Assembly (NCBI RefSeq): GCF_036711975.1
Contig: NW_027248941.1
Location: forward strand, 2,976,001-3,040,000
Length of the DNA stretch: 64,000 nt
Direction: 5' to 3'
From: Onthophagus taurus
Lineage: Eukaryota > Arthropoda > Insecta > Coleoptera > Scarabaeidae
The notes beneath the pieces were generated by a model. The model searched no databases, was not told where the DNA came from, and saw nothing but the letters and a program-made list of their open reading frames with translations. Below, piece by piece: positions 37,775 through 48,985 of the stretch (position 1 is its first letter; each line of letters begins with the position of its first letter). The position numbers and the translations under genes were made by a program.

Positions 37775-40700
37775 TTATCGATTCAAATTTGCTATATACG
37801 TCTCTTTTAATTCGGTTTTGCTGTGATTTTCAAAGAGAGCGGCGCGGTTTTGCCCCTCGCCTTTCTTAACCCAATGTCCGTAAACTCTAAAAGCACAACC
37901 ATCGATTACTTTCCGCAACATTTTTATCCGGTAGGGATCGATGGCTGCTAAAGTCATGTTTAAGGGTTCCGGGGTGCAATGTAACCGAGTTAACCTGACG
38001 GCTGCTCTTACCACTAAAATTATAAACTGAAACTTTCTTCTTGGGTTAAAAGCTCGTTGCTTTAATTTCTGAAAATTAAAAATTAATTAATAAAAAGAAT
38101 TAGCGATTTTTTTGAAGTTAATAAAATTCAAATCAAACAACACTCAAAGTTAACATTAAAATCGTTTTTTTTACCACTTCGATATCATTATATTGCTGGC
38201 TATCTCTGCGATAAGTTTGTTTAAGCGGGGAAATATCTTCATCGAAAAGCTAAATTTTTAATTAATTACGATTAATAAATAAATGGATAACTAAAGGTCC
38301 GTTGAGTATTAGTTATAAGTTTATCCAACTCGAACAAATTGACGTTGACAGAGTGAGGTAGGAAACATGACGTCATTGTAGGAAAAATATAATATGATAT
38401 ACATATAATATTAATTAGGTCATTAGACGTTTCTGGGGTTCTGGCCAAACAAAAAATTTGAGAATGCAGACTTAAGTATTATCAATTACGTTCTCTTCAT
38501 CTAAAATATTTTCAGATTTCTAGCACTTCCGGTTATACCGGAAGTCGCCACCTACTTTATTTTTTTAAATGGAACACCCTGTATATTTGTACATATTTGG
38601 ATTTGCCTGTTTTGAAGGTTTATAAACAACTTTACTTTTTGCAATTTGAACCAGCAATTCTCGAGTTATTCGAATTTTTCTAGAAAAATTTGCTCCAGCG
38701 GACATTTGTTCAAAAAATCATAGAACACTCAATTTTTGAGATATCAATTTAGGATTCAGAACGTGCTTAAACAACATGATGAAGTATGTTTTGGTGCCGA
38801 GAACGGCTGTCTAGAACGTTTGGTCACTTTACTATGGCACGTTAACTTTTCGAAATTTGGAAGCACCATAACTTCATTTTTTTAAATGGCACCCCCCATA
38901 TTTTATTACTTAGTCGTCTTCGGCGTCTCATTTTACATCTTTTATATTCCATATGTCCTATGCCTAACATTAATAGTTTGAGAAATAATTAGGGTTTTTT
39001 GAAAAATGCTCACATGTCATATGGATATTAACCTAGTGTGCCATGGAAAACAAATGTTTAATGACTTATTGACAAACGTCAAAGTCTAATTTAGGTTGTT
39101 TGATGCTTGTGAGTCTAAAACCAGTTAAAATGGATATTAATAACGTAAATAATGTTTATACAAATGAAGAAATCCATAATTTATTTTTTGTGCACGAAAA
39201 GTGCGACAAAGTTCTTAGTAGAACTTGCAGAATGTTTAATGAAAATTATCCACATTTATCTCCGATGACAAAAGGTAAATTTAGAGGAATAGAAGCAAAT
39301 TTTTTGCATTTTGGACGAATTAATCACGTGTTAAACTGACCAAAAAATGTAGTAGATAATGCAACGGAAGAGGTGAATACCTTGGCTTACTTCGAGCCCA
39401 GTCCCAACACCTCAATTCGAGCTGCCAAAGAAGATCTGGGAATCATACTACGAACTTTGTCGCGCTTTTCATGCAAAAAAAATAAATTAAGAATTTCTTG
39501 ATTTGTGTAAATATTACTTTCGTTATTGTTATCGATTTTAACTCGTAATATTAAGGGACATAACAGATAATTATTAGCTCACATGCATCAAGTGACGTAA
39601 ACAAGTGAGTTTCTGACAAGAACTCATTGAGAAGGCTTGTTTTTCATGGCACACTAGGCTAAATATCCATATGATATGTGTACATTTTTCAAAAAACCGT
39701 AATTATCTCCCAAACTATTAATATTAGGTATGGGCCATATGGGATATAAAAGATGTAGAATGAGACAACGAAGACGACTAAAAAATAAAATATGGGAGGT
39801 GCCATTTAAAAAAATGAAGTTATGGTACTTCCAAATTTTGAAAAGTTAACGTGCCATAAAAAAGTGATCAAACGTTCTAGACCGCAGTTCTCGGCACGAA
39901 AACATACTCCATCACGTTGCTTAAGCATGTTCTCAATCCTAAATTGATATCCCAAAAATTGAGTGTTTTCTGATTTTTTGAACAAATGTCTGCTGGAGCA
40001 GATTTTTCTAGAAAAATTCGAATAAGTCGAGAACGACCGAATCAAATTGCAAAAAGTAAAGTTATTTATAAACCTTGAAAACAAACAAATCCAAATATGT
40101 AAAAATATACAGGGTGTTCCATTTAAAAAAATAAAGTTGGTGGCGACTTCCGGTATAACCGGAAGTGCAAGAAATCTGAAAATATTTTAGACGAAGAGAT
40201 CGTAATTGATAATACTTAAGTCTGAATTCTCAAATTTTTTGTTTGGCCAGAACCCCAGAAACGTCTAATGACCGGTCTCGCTGAGACACCCTGTATAATA
40301 ATATTTTTTATTCATATTCCGTGATAAAAATGGGGGATTACTATTTAAAAAAAAACAGCGATGACGTCATAACTAAAAATTTAAATCCTTAGACCCGTCT
40401 CAGCGATTTTCTATAACCATTTTTAATTGTTTCAACTTTTGGGAAGCACTGTATAAAGAAAAACATAGAAATGTGAATCCTTCCAATGACGTCACAGCAA
40501 CCCCTTTGCGGGGCATACGTTCATAACAACAGCGTTCATAGGGAGTTGGATAACCTTATACCTTGGACATTGGGATAACTCACCATGGTATGAAAAAACA
40601 CGTGATTTAGAGCTTCTCGTATTGAGATTCTTTTTGATGGTTCTAAAACTAAGATTTTTCTAATAAGATCTTTGGGAGAATCGGAAACATCATTCCATTC

Positions 40701-41653
40701 GGGGGAACTAAACGAATATTTTCCTTCAACGATGTTTCTAAGCATCACCATTTGTTTGCGGTGCCAAAATGGGGGGCACCCAACTAATCTTTAATTAAAA
40801 TAATCAATGAAGTATTGAGGAATTTAAATAATACTCACAAAGTGTACATAATAACCCCACAAGCCCATCTAAAAAAAGTTAATTAATAAAAAAATTAACC
40901 TCAAAATGTGACATACATGTCAACTTCAAAGGAATATCCAGGTGCATCATCAAACATGTTGCATTTTAACGTTTCGGGGGCTAAGTACCCTGGAGTTCCA
41001 CACAAATCCATTAAATATTCACCTCGTTGCGTTTTTTTCGCGAACCCAAAATCGGTTATTTTAACATTAAAGTTATCGTCTAATAAAATATTTTCTGGCT
41101 TTAAATCACGGTGGACTATGCCGCAATTATGGATGTGTTGAACCGCCTCGAAAATTTGCCTCATTATATAACGCGTTTTTTTCTCTGAAAACGTTACGAC
41201 CGAAGTTAAGTAATCAAAGAGTTCCCCGTTTTTACACAGCTCGAATACGAGGAAAATAAAAGTTTCCGATTCAAAAACATCTTGTAGTTCAACTAAAAAT
41301 TAATTATTAATTTTCGTTTTAATTTAGTTCGTTGATTTACTTATGTAAGGATGCCCCGCAACTTGTCTTAAAATTTGGATTTCTTGTTTGGTTTCTTCGT
41401 AAGAAGCTGCTCCTTCGTTATCCGTGCTAACATCAATTATTTTCGCGGCGAATTCTTTCCCCGTTTCTTTTTCGATACATCTCCTAACGGTTGAGCTTAT
41501 CCCTCTATTTAAAATGAAATTAACTTAATTGAATTAATGAGGGTGAATGGGAAAACCTAACCTCCCCAAAATTTCTTTTGGTTCGTATTTCGCGTAAAAT
41601 TCTTTCGCTGCGTCTTTATCGGGTAATCGGTCTTCTTCGTCGTCTTTTGCCAT
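37775..41653 (-). CDS. PhKgamma: phosphorylase b kinase gamma catalytic chain
   Basis: Seven exons: 41653-41562, 41504-41341, 41292-40917, 40868-40839, 40788-40584, 38249-38175, 38068-37775; 411 residues, every phase agrees. Kinase landmarks: [14 protein letters not shown] (Gly loop), EFAAKIIDV (Lys), [42 protein letters not shown]. The last two exons hold the calmodulin-binding, glycogenolysis-regulating tail, with the family signature [20 protein letters not shown]. Donor ATG|gtgagt at 40583 joins FFHTM to [13 protein letters not shown]. The 2.3-kb intron between kinase domain and tail contains a fold-back transposon. The enzyme activates glycogen phosphorylase in the cytosol under Ca2+ control. 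Human PHKG chains are 387-406 residues. Confidence 0.95.
38418..40296. mobile_element. long-arm inverted-repeat (fold-back) DNA transposon, copy 2
   Basis: Arms 38418-39060 and 39635-40273 are reverse complements with scattered mismatches: left GGTCATTAGACGTTTCTGGG, right CCCAGAAACGTCTAATGACC. Beyond the right arm the terminus continues to GAGACACCCTGTATA (40296), matching the terminal ACAGGGTGTCTC of copy 1. The left end lacks these about 23 bases and so looks trimmed. The 570-base centre carries a helix-turn-helix-like frame. Each arm has the CTTCCGGTTATACCGGAAG palindrome. It lies within an intron of phosphorylase kinase gamma. Confidence 0.85.
39100..39480 (+). pseudogene. transposon-borne helix-turn-helix remnant (copy 2)
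   Basis: A 79-codon frame (39100-39339) contains [20 protein letters not shown] and [18 protein letters not shown], like the DUF4817-type N-terminal domain of insect transposon proteins. After its TGA stop the same frame continues with [20 protein letters not shown] and [17 protein letters not shown]. This resembles a second helix-turn-helix (cf. patterns such as NPxTSxRxxAxxLGI) used for DNA binding. No catalytic residues follow. It is a decayed N-terminal part of a DNA-transposon protein; family placement is inference. Confidence 0.55.
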
Positions 41654-42309
41654 AACGTTATTTTTACGATTAATTGAGTTATTTGGAATTATTTTAAATA
41701 AACACGTTAAATAACCAACAAAGAACTTGTCAATGTCAAATGAAATTTCAAAACAATTCGATTGTAACGAAGTTAGGCGCGGGCTTATTTAACGTTACTT
41801 TAATTTAATTACTTTTTTATTTTTCTTATAAATCAACATTTATTAATTTGTTAATTAAATTAATTCAAAATTTTATTATAAATTTAGTTTAAATTTATTT
41901 TTGTTAAAAATTATTTCAAAATAATCGTGAAGTTAGATACGTCATGGTGACATATTAATTTGAGGTTAAAAACGAGGATGTGTTTGCACCAAATTGAGGT
42001 GCCTTTATTTCATTTCTATTTTAAATCTAGAAATAATAGAATCTAATAATTAATCTTTATACACTGAGAAATATTTTACTACTAATTTCGACTAGAAATG
42101 TAGCTGTTGTCTACTTAATAATAAAGAAGTCCCCTAAATAAGCCTTTTTGTTATAAAAGAAATTAGAAAAAATTATAGCTGCCCTCTTTCAAAAAAAAAA
42201 AAATATCATGGCCGTTTAATTTAAAGTAGAAATCAAAAAAGGAAAGTGAAAAAAAAAAATAAGACGGCGATTATTGGTGGTTATTTTGGATTCAAATTAT
42301 TTTTGTGAT
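41654..42309. other. spacer between two minus-strand genes
   Basis: AT-rich DNA holding the probable PhK-gamma promoter (directly 5' of 41653) and the 3' UTR of the Cys/Pro-rich gene. A TGAGGTTAAAA occurrence lies near 41955. No exon was seen. Confidence 0.5.
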
Positions 42310-45300
42310 TTAAGGGGTTGAAATGTCCATGTAGGGATAAATGTAGGTTTGAGCCGAAGGTAAGACGAGGGGTATTTCTTCGAAACCCTTTGTTTTCTTA
42401 TTCTTTCTGTTCTCTCGATCGCGATTGATTTCCTCATCGGTTTTGGGGATAAATTTCGGGCGTTTGTAATGAAGTTCAAAGCCGGCATCTTTGGGACAAA
42501 TTGCGCTCCTTGGGTGCAAACCGCGATCGCATTCCTCTGGTTCCGGTTCTTCTGGCTAAATTTAAATAAAAAACGATTTAATTTAAAATCTATTAAAGCA
42601 CTTACTAAAATAAAGCACTTACTTGACATTGCGGTTTCTCAAACTTTTTGCACGGAGGTTTTTTCGGTTTACAACTATCATTATCGAGGAAATACCCAAT
42701 CCTCTCGGCGTTACCCCCAGATGGAGGCCCCACCAACCCTCCTCCGTTAGAAATGTCTGCACTCAATGCCAATTCTTGAAATCCATTTGAGATAGGGGCG
42801 TTTTTGTAGCAACCGCACGGCCCAGCCGGGCAATCCTTAATCAATTTGTGCTTCTTCTCCGGGCAATATGGAGGCTTATGTCTCGGTGCAGGTTCGCGTT
42901 CTTTAACTAACTCAAAAGTGTCGTGTTTGAATGGAAATTTCTTACAGGGATTCGGGGGACACGGTTTGTCCTTTAAAAGAATTGGTTCCTCCTCGATTGG
43001 TGCTAATTCAGCTTCTTGCAAAAATCCTTAAAAAAAATTTAAGATATTCACTATTATTTACTATTTTTGATTTACTATTATTAATCTCCATTACAAATCC
43101 TTTAATTTGATACCAAACTTGATACATTTATCTCAAATATTTCCAGAGATGTCCCCAATTTTAATTATTGTTGTTATTATCAAAGATGGTGGATATTGTT
43201 AGGACTTCGTTTTCGTAACTTTTTATTTTTAAAGGTAACCCAATCGCGTTCGGGCGATTGGGTTACCGATTTTTTTTTTAAATCGGATTATCTCATTCAA
43301 TTTTAATTAAAAATCGTTGAAGTTCATTAAATTCCCTTTAATTTGATACCAAACTCGATATATTTCGGTTAAAAATTAACGTAACTTTGAACCGGAAGTT
43401 AAATAATTACTAACTTCCGGTGTGTAACTTTTTTATTTTTAAAGATACCCCAATCGTGTTTGGACTCATTCTAAACGATTTTTCACCCATTTTAAGATGC
43501 TTACCGTGTAGTTTCGTCGACATGATTTTTTGCGCTTCATTGTTATCCATAACCGGCGTCTTTTTCATGGTTTGCTGTTGCAACCACGCCCCGATTTGAT
43601 CGCCTAACGCGAGCTCTATGCACTTCTTTTTCGGCTTCTTGCACTCGTCCTTTTTCACCTTGTTTTTCGCGCGGATTTCCGCTTCATCTTTCGGCCTTCT
43701 TTCCTCGCAATCTTGTTTCTGTTTACAGGGTGGTTTCTGAAAAACGATTATTTCTTTCAATAAAATAAATTCTTTTTTTCATTTCATTTCCTTACTTCTT
43801 CCAAGCATCTAATACTTTTATGGAGCTTATACCCAACCGAATTTCCGTTGATAATATCGGCATCAAGATTTTTAACGAATTCTTCCTCTTCGAGTTTGCT
43901 TGTTCCTGGTGCGAAATAATCGGTTTCTGTGTGGAAACTTTTGTTGTTGTTTTTAAACGTGGGGTGTTTCCACGGTTTCCACGGGCAGCTGTTGCATTCC
44001 GTTGGCCGAATAAACGGGAGTTCCCCGCAGCGCTCCGAGAACGAGGGATATGGCGAAAAAATTTTTTGGCAAGGTGCTCTGCTTATTTGCCTGGGTGTGC
44101 AACCCCCAATTCTCGCCGGGGCGCAACACGGCATTTTAAACTTCCTACATTTTTTGGCACTCTTATCGGGACACAAAATGGAGGTTTTACTATTTTTGCA
44201 TTTCCTCTTAGAGCCCCCCTTCGTCGAATACTGCCTTCTTTGGCATTTCATTAAAACGGGTTGTTGTTGTTGATGATCATGATGATGGTGTTGCTGTTGA
44301 TGTTGGTGGCGTTGCCTCGAAGAGTGATTTTCGGGTAAAATAACAGTTCTCGCCGCCATTTTTTGTTCGGCCAACATCAACTCAGCTTTTTCTTTATCAC
44401 AAACCGTGTGAGATGGCATCACTTTGACCGGTTCCGGAAATGGGTTTGCTAGCTTAGGTGCTTTTAACGGACGTGTTAGGTTTAACCTCGTCGAGGATTC
44501 CTCAAATTTTCTGCACCAACAAAAAATAAAAATTAACAAGATCAATTCCAAAATCACGTTTTTATTCAATTTCCAAAATCAAATTGTTAATTACACTTCA
44601 AAGCAATTTTTTTAAATAATTTTTAAGGCAAAAAAACGTGCTGCAACGACGCACAGAGGACGGACACTTCCCGTTTTAATTCTGCAACCAAAAAATAAAC
44701 CACAGAAAAAACATCAAAAAAATGTAAACAAATATTCTTTTTGTAGAAAAATTGAAGCTTTGAAGTGCGATTTGATTTGAAACAAAAACGTGATTTTCTC
44801 GACTCCTAAAATTTAAATTAATTTCGTCCTTTTGCGTCGTTACAAAAATTAAAATTTCGCTTTATCCGGATTTGTTGCCTTCACACCTTCTGGGATTTGT
44901 CTTTATTTTGGTTGTTTAGTACTGAAATGACATTGTTGTACCTCGCCTTCTTTATCGACGATTGCTTTTCCTGCTCGTTCGTGGTATCCTGATAAATACT
45001 CGAGTTTATTTCAACCGGCGGCTTGTAATATTCGGGTAACAAAGCTGGTTGAAGATGCTGCATTGCCATCGCGTTCTTTGCCACTTCAGTCTCATTCTTC
45101 ACAGCGTTTCGTTGCGATGCAAAATTTACTACCAACGAAGGCCCAGAACGGTTCGCTCGCGGTTGACATACCTAAAACAAAGCATCATTAAACCCAAACA
45201 AAAACTTTAAAAAGAATTAATCTCTTCACCTGGTATTGAACTGGATTTGATGGCGAAATTGGAGAGTTTGAGTGCGAGGTTTCGCCGGAAATATCGTCGT

Positions 45301-45465
45301 TATTCCGAGATGTTAAGTCCAAGTCGGTTATGTCCCGTTTAGTAGACAACGATCTACGGACCTAATTTGAATGCTCGGCTTTAATAAAAAATCGATTACG
45401 AATTGAAATTAACTTACGTTTTTGACGAATTGACGGTTAATTTTGTTTGCGATGCGTAAAGCCAT
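42310..45465 (-). CDS. unknown Cys/Pro/Lys-rich protein with possible mitochondrial presequence
   Basis: Seven exons fit in phase: 45465-45418, 45361-45230, 45171-44942, 44510-43796, 43736-43505, 43026-42623, 42555-42310; 668 residues. The start MALRIANKINRQFVKNVRRS is basic and amphipathic, like a mitochondrial targeting peptide. A His/Gln tract (QHQQQHHHHDHQQQQ) occurs in exon 4. Many Cys-Pro/Lys clusters follow (KKCRKFKMPCCAPARIGGC, PCPPNPCKKFPF, CPAGPCGCYK). The link between exons 3 and 4 is the weakest: exon 3 can also read on to a stop at 44881 (NQNKDKSQKV), and exon 4 is open to an ATG at 44569 with a hydrophobic start. Two separate genes are therefore possible. Family unknown; Cys-Pro-rich proteins of this sort are often sperm-tail or testis-specific in insects, which is only a guess. 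Confidence 0.6.
43085..43495. repeat. palindromic dispersed repeat, block 4
   Basis: In an intron of the Cys/Pro-rich gene. AATCCTTTAATTTGATACCA occurs near 43097 and CCCTTTAATTTGATACCAAA near 43332. Inverted partners lie near 43450. A local hairpin GGTAACCCAATCGC-GTTCG-GGCGATTGGGTTACC lies at 43235-43268, and ACCGGAAGTT...AACTTCCGGT at 43391-43422. Confidence 0.7.
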
Positions 45466-46794
45466 GATGTTGAAGAGAGGTAAACAACTAATACGGATGT
45501 CAAACACAAACAAACAAATTTACGCGGGTTGTTAGGGGATCAAAAAATTTTATTGGCAACCCTACTTCGATCCATTTTAAATTAGAAATTATTTAAAAAA
45601 GTTTTTGTCAAAAAAAATTAATACAAATATTTTAATATTTTTTTTTTAAATCCCCGCCTTAAATCATCCCGAAATAATACCCAACCACATAATTTTCAAC
45701 CCAACCGCCGTTTTAACAAATTTACACAATTTATTTCAATTCCATCGAGTTTGTATTCAAGTTAACGGAAATTAATCGATGAGGAATTAAAAATTAAGTT
45801 CAAATTTATCAAAATATTTAGTACAAAAAATTAATTAATTACGATTTTCTCTAGAACCATCAATTTTTTATTAAGGCAAGTTGATTTTAATGTACTCAAA
45901 ATTGAAAATCCTCTTATTTTGGTATAAACACGACGTGATTTTATCAATAAAACGAGTACTTAGAGGAACTTTTTTGTTTTTCAAGATAACTAACATATCG
46001 TGTCCTCAAAATTAACAGTCAAAATTAAGATTTTATCCACGATATGGTTTTTTAAATATTAAGTATTGTTTTTTAAGAGCGAAGCTCGAGCGTTTAATTT
46101 TCTTAAGTGAATAAAATGCATCTAAAACACGCATGAAACACGTTTTATCCACAATCACACTCATTTAGAATCAGAATCGCTAAAATTTCTTCTGATGTTA
46201 TCAAAAAATGATTTGACATTTCACTCTGACAGCGGCTATCACCGTAAAAATCATTGCAATTAACTAAAAAAACATTGGGAGGTGTTGAATTGCTGCTATT
46301 TATTTTTCAAGCTAATATAGTTATTAATGGAAAGGAAGTAAAATATGACAAATCAAAGAACGAAATGCCTATTAATATAAATAATAAATAGGATGTGATT
46401 GATTTAAGATTGTATTTTTCATTATTCTACTAGTGGAATAAAGTGGTAAATACAATAAACTTCAATTATAAGGTGATTGTGGATAATAGTATATTAAAAA
46501 ACAAGTTTCGTAAGACACGCTTGAAATGCACGAATTCAAGTTGAAAAACGAGTGGCGAATCCACGAGTTTTTTAATGAATGAGTGCTTTAAGTCTTATGA
46601 AACGTGTTTTTTATGCTATTTTTTGTAATTCGCCTTTTTATCCTTTTTTTTAAACAAAAATAAAATAAATTTTGACAATGTAGGGAAATAGGTATGTAGC
46701 AGTTGGTAACAACGTAACACTTGAAAATAGAAATTTGAATGACAAATAGAAACCGTCAAAACACAAAACGTATTCACCTGATAAAAATGTTTCA
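45466..46794. other. gene-free spacer
   Basis: AT-rich DNA upstream of the Cys/Pro-rich gene. A weak copy of the dispersed family lies at 45895-46010 (AAAATCCTCTTATTTTGGTA). No coding exon is supported; the antisense 69-codon frame at 46616-46825 runs into the transposon end. Confidence 0.5.
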
Positions 46795-48207
46795 TGTACA
46801 GGTGTCCCAATTTCGATGTCCGCATAGGCTATCTCCGAAACTAAAAGAGATAGAAAAAAAGTAGCTTACATGTCATGATCTCGTTTTTCGAGAAACTGCT
46901 AATGCCGAAAACCTCATAGCGCTATCGTCTTTTGTTTTTCCCCTAGAGGCCAAAATTGAAAATATCGTAAAACCAATAAGTGCAATTATCTTGGTTATTA
47001 TTATAGATGGAGTATTATAACTACGACATTATATGGACATTTTTTTACAGAGAATTTCATGACATAGTCGAAACACATTTTTCGGTTTTAGATTTTGAGA
47101 TATCATGAGAATTTTCGTTTTTTTAAATGGAAACAACCACTGATTATTCGCTTATTAAATTCGTTATTTTTTTCTGATTACAAAAATATAGGGTTCGACA
47201 GGTCTATTTCTTATTGTTTTTGTATAAAGCTAAAAATAAACTTTTTTTATAAAATTTCCATCTAGTGTCGTCGACGAAATTAAATTTACAGTTTCCTGTA
47301 AGTTACGGGGCGGTAGGTAAAATCTAAAAAGTTAACAACTAAATAAGAAAATAACTTCTGGTATTTAAGAACAAATCATTTTTTAATGTGTAACATTCTA
47401 ACATGTCAAACTTTTCAAAATTTTCGCAATTCATCTTAAAAACAGGATTTTTAAAGTGACACTTCAGAAAATTTTTGAATACAAACAAATGTTGCTATGT
47501 TTATTTGAATTCAAAAAAAAAACATGAGCGCCATCTATCGATAATTTATTAAGTCATTTAAAAATAATATTAAATCGTAATAAACAATGTGAAATAATGC
47601 AATCTATTCCAACTTTTGTGTAAAACATATATAAATTAAACAGTTCAAGAAATATATTTGTTTCAAATATCAGAAATATGTTTTTTTTAATTTTTAGTTA
47701 TAGAACCGTAATTTACAGGAAACTGTAAATTTAATTTCTTTGACGACACTAAAAGAAAAGTTTATTTTTAGTTTTATTCTAAAACAATAAGAAATAGACC
47801 TGTCAAACCCTATATTTTTGTAATCAGAAAAAAATAACGAATTTATTAAGCGAATAATCAGTGGTTGTTTCCATTAAAAAAAACGAAAATTGTGATAATA
47901 TCTCAAAATCTAAAACCGACAAAACTTTTTTGACTACGTCATCAAATTCTCTGTAAAAAAGTGTCCATATAATGTCTTAGTTATAATACTCCACCTATAA
48001 TAATAACCAAGATAATTACATTTGCGGGTTTTACGATATTTTCAATTTTGGCCTCTAGCGGAAAAACAAAAGACGATAGCGCTATGAGGTTTTCGGCATT
48101 AGCAGTTTCTCGAAAAATGAGATCATGACATGTCAGTTACTTTTCTTCTAACTCTTATAGTTTTCGAATTAGCCTATTCGGACATCAAATTTGAACCACC
48201 CTGTACA
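46795..48207. mobile_element. long-arm inverted-repeat (fold-back) DNA transposon, copy 3
   Basis: Left end TGTACAGGTGTCCCAATTTC; right end GAACCACCCTGTACA in inverse orientation. Arms extend 46797-47305 and about 47705-48207 and include GACGATAGCGCTATGAGG and its reverse complement CCTCATAGCGCTATCGTC, with few mismatches. The centre of about 400 bases has no recognisable ORF; GCGCCATCT lies at 47528. Terminal sequence is similar in style (ACAGG.TGTC) to the other two elements but the arms differ, so it is a separate family or subfamily. Confidence 0.85.
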
Positions 48208-48420
48208 CCTCCCAAAATAAGAGAAATTGCTCAATGTTCAATGTCCTCATCATTGTGGACCTTGTATTCGATGTTAAGAACGCGTTTAAACATCCATAGA
48301 CAAACACTGTCACATTGACAACTAGAAAAATTAATGACCCAATGTCACCTACTTGAACTGATTCCATAAAATGTTACTAAAATCTCATTACAGCATCGGA
48401 TGCTCTAAAGAGTGTCATTA

Positions 48421-48784
48421 CCAGAGCCCGGACAGTTTAGGAAAAGTGCGCCCCTCCACACGAAATGAATTCCATGACAACGTACTTCTTGTCACTTTTG
48501 ACACCTTTTGATCACTAAGTTACTCTTGAAAATTGATTTTCGAGCGTACCTTAGCGAAGAACTTGCTGTGCAACATTAATTAATGAATTAATAAAAATAA
48601 TATAAAAATACGACTGAATTATTCATTTTTGGTTTTATTAAATTTATAATTAATAAATTAATTCATAATTTATTTCGTGACATAAGGTATGACGTATCCG
48701 ACATGTTCGCACCCTTCGATTGAATTTTTGAGACTGGAGTGGGAGGCGTTTTAGGATAACTTTCCTAAACTGTCCGGGCTCTGG
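48421..48784. mobile_element. 364-bp MITE with ~26-bp terminal inverted repeats
   Basis: It begins CCAGAGCCCGGACAGTTTAG at 48421 and ends with the reverse complement CTAAACTGTCCGGGCTCTGG at 48784. The flanking TCATTA at 48415-48420 and 48785-48790 looks like a 6-bp target-site duplication. No ORF. Non-autonomous DNA transposon; superfamily not assigned. Confidence 0.85.
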
Positions 48785-48985
48785 TCATTACAGCACCCGT
48801 TTAGTACTGTAATAGCTTTCATTACCGTCGCGAATTACAAAAACAATTTTATTGTTTTTATATAGTTGCGGCATCTCTCTTCCGCGTAAAGTATTACTAA
48901 ATAAAGTTTTCTGTAATATGTCATTTATTTAAAAAATTAATTTCTAATCAATATTAAAAACAATATTTTATGGGTACAAAATGGC

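Noticed and set aside
37775-38014. Independent small gene [13 protein letters not shown]...
   Set aside because: It is the C-terminal exon of phosphorylase kinase gamma, shown by the [17 protein letters not shown] motif and matching phase.
43820-44273. Plus-strand frames of 144 and 114 codons
   Set aside because: Shadows of the minus-strand Cys/Pro-rich exon 4, with no splice signals of their own.
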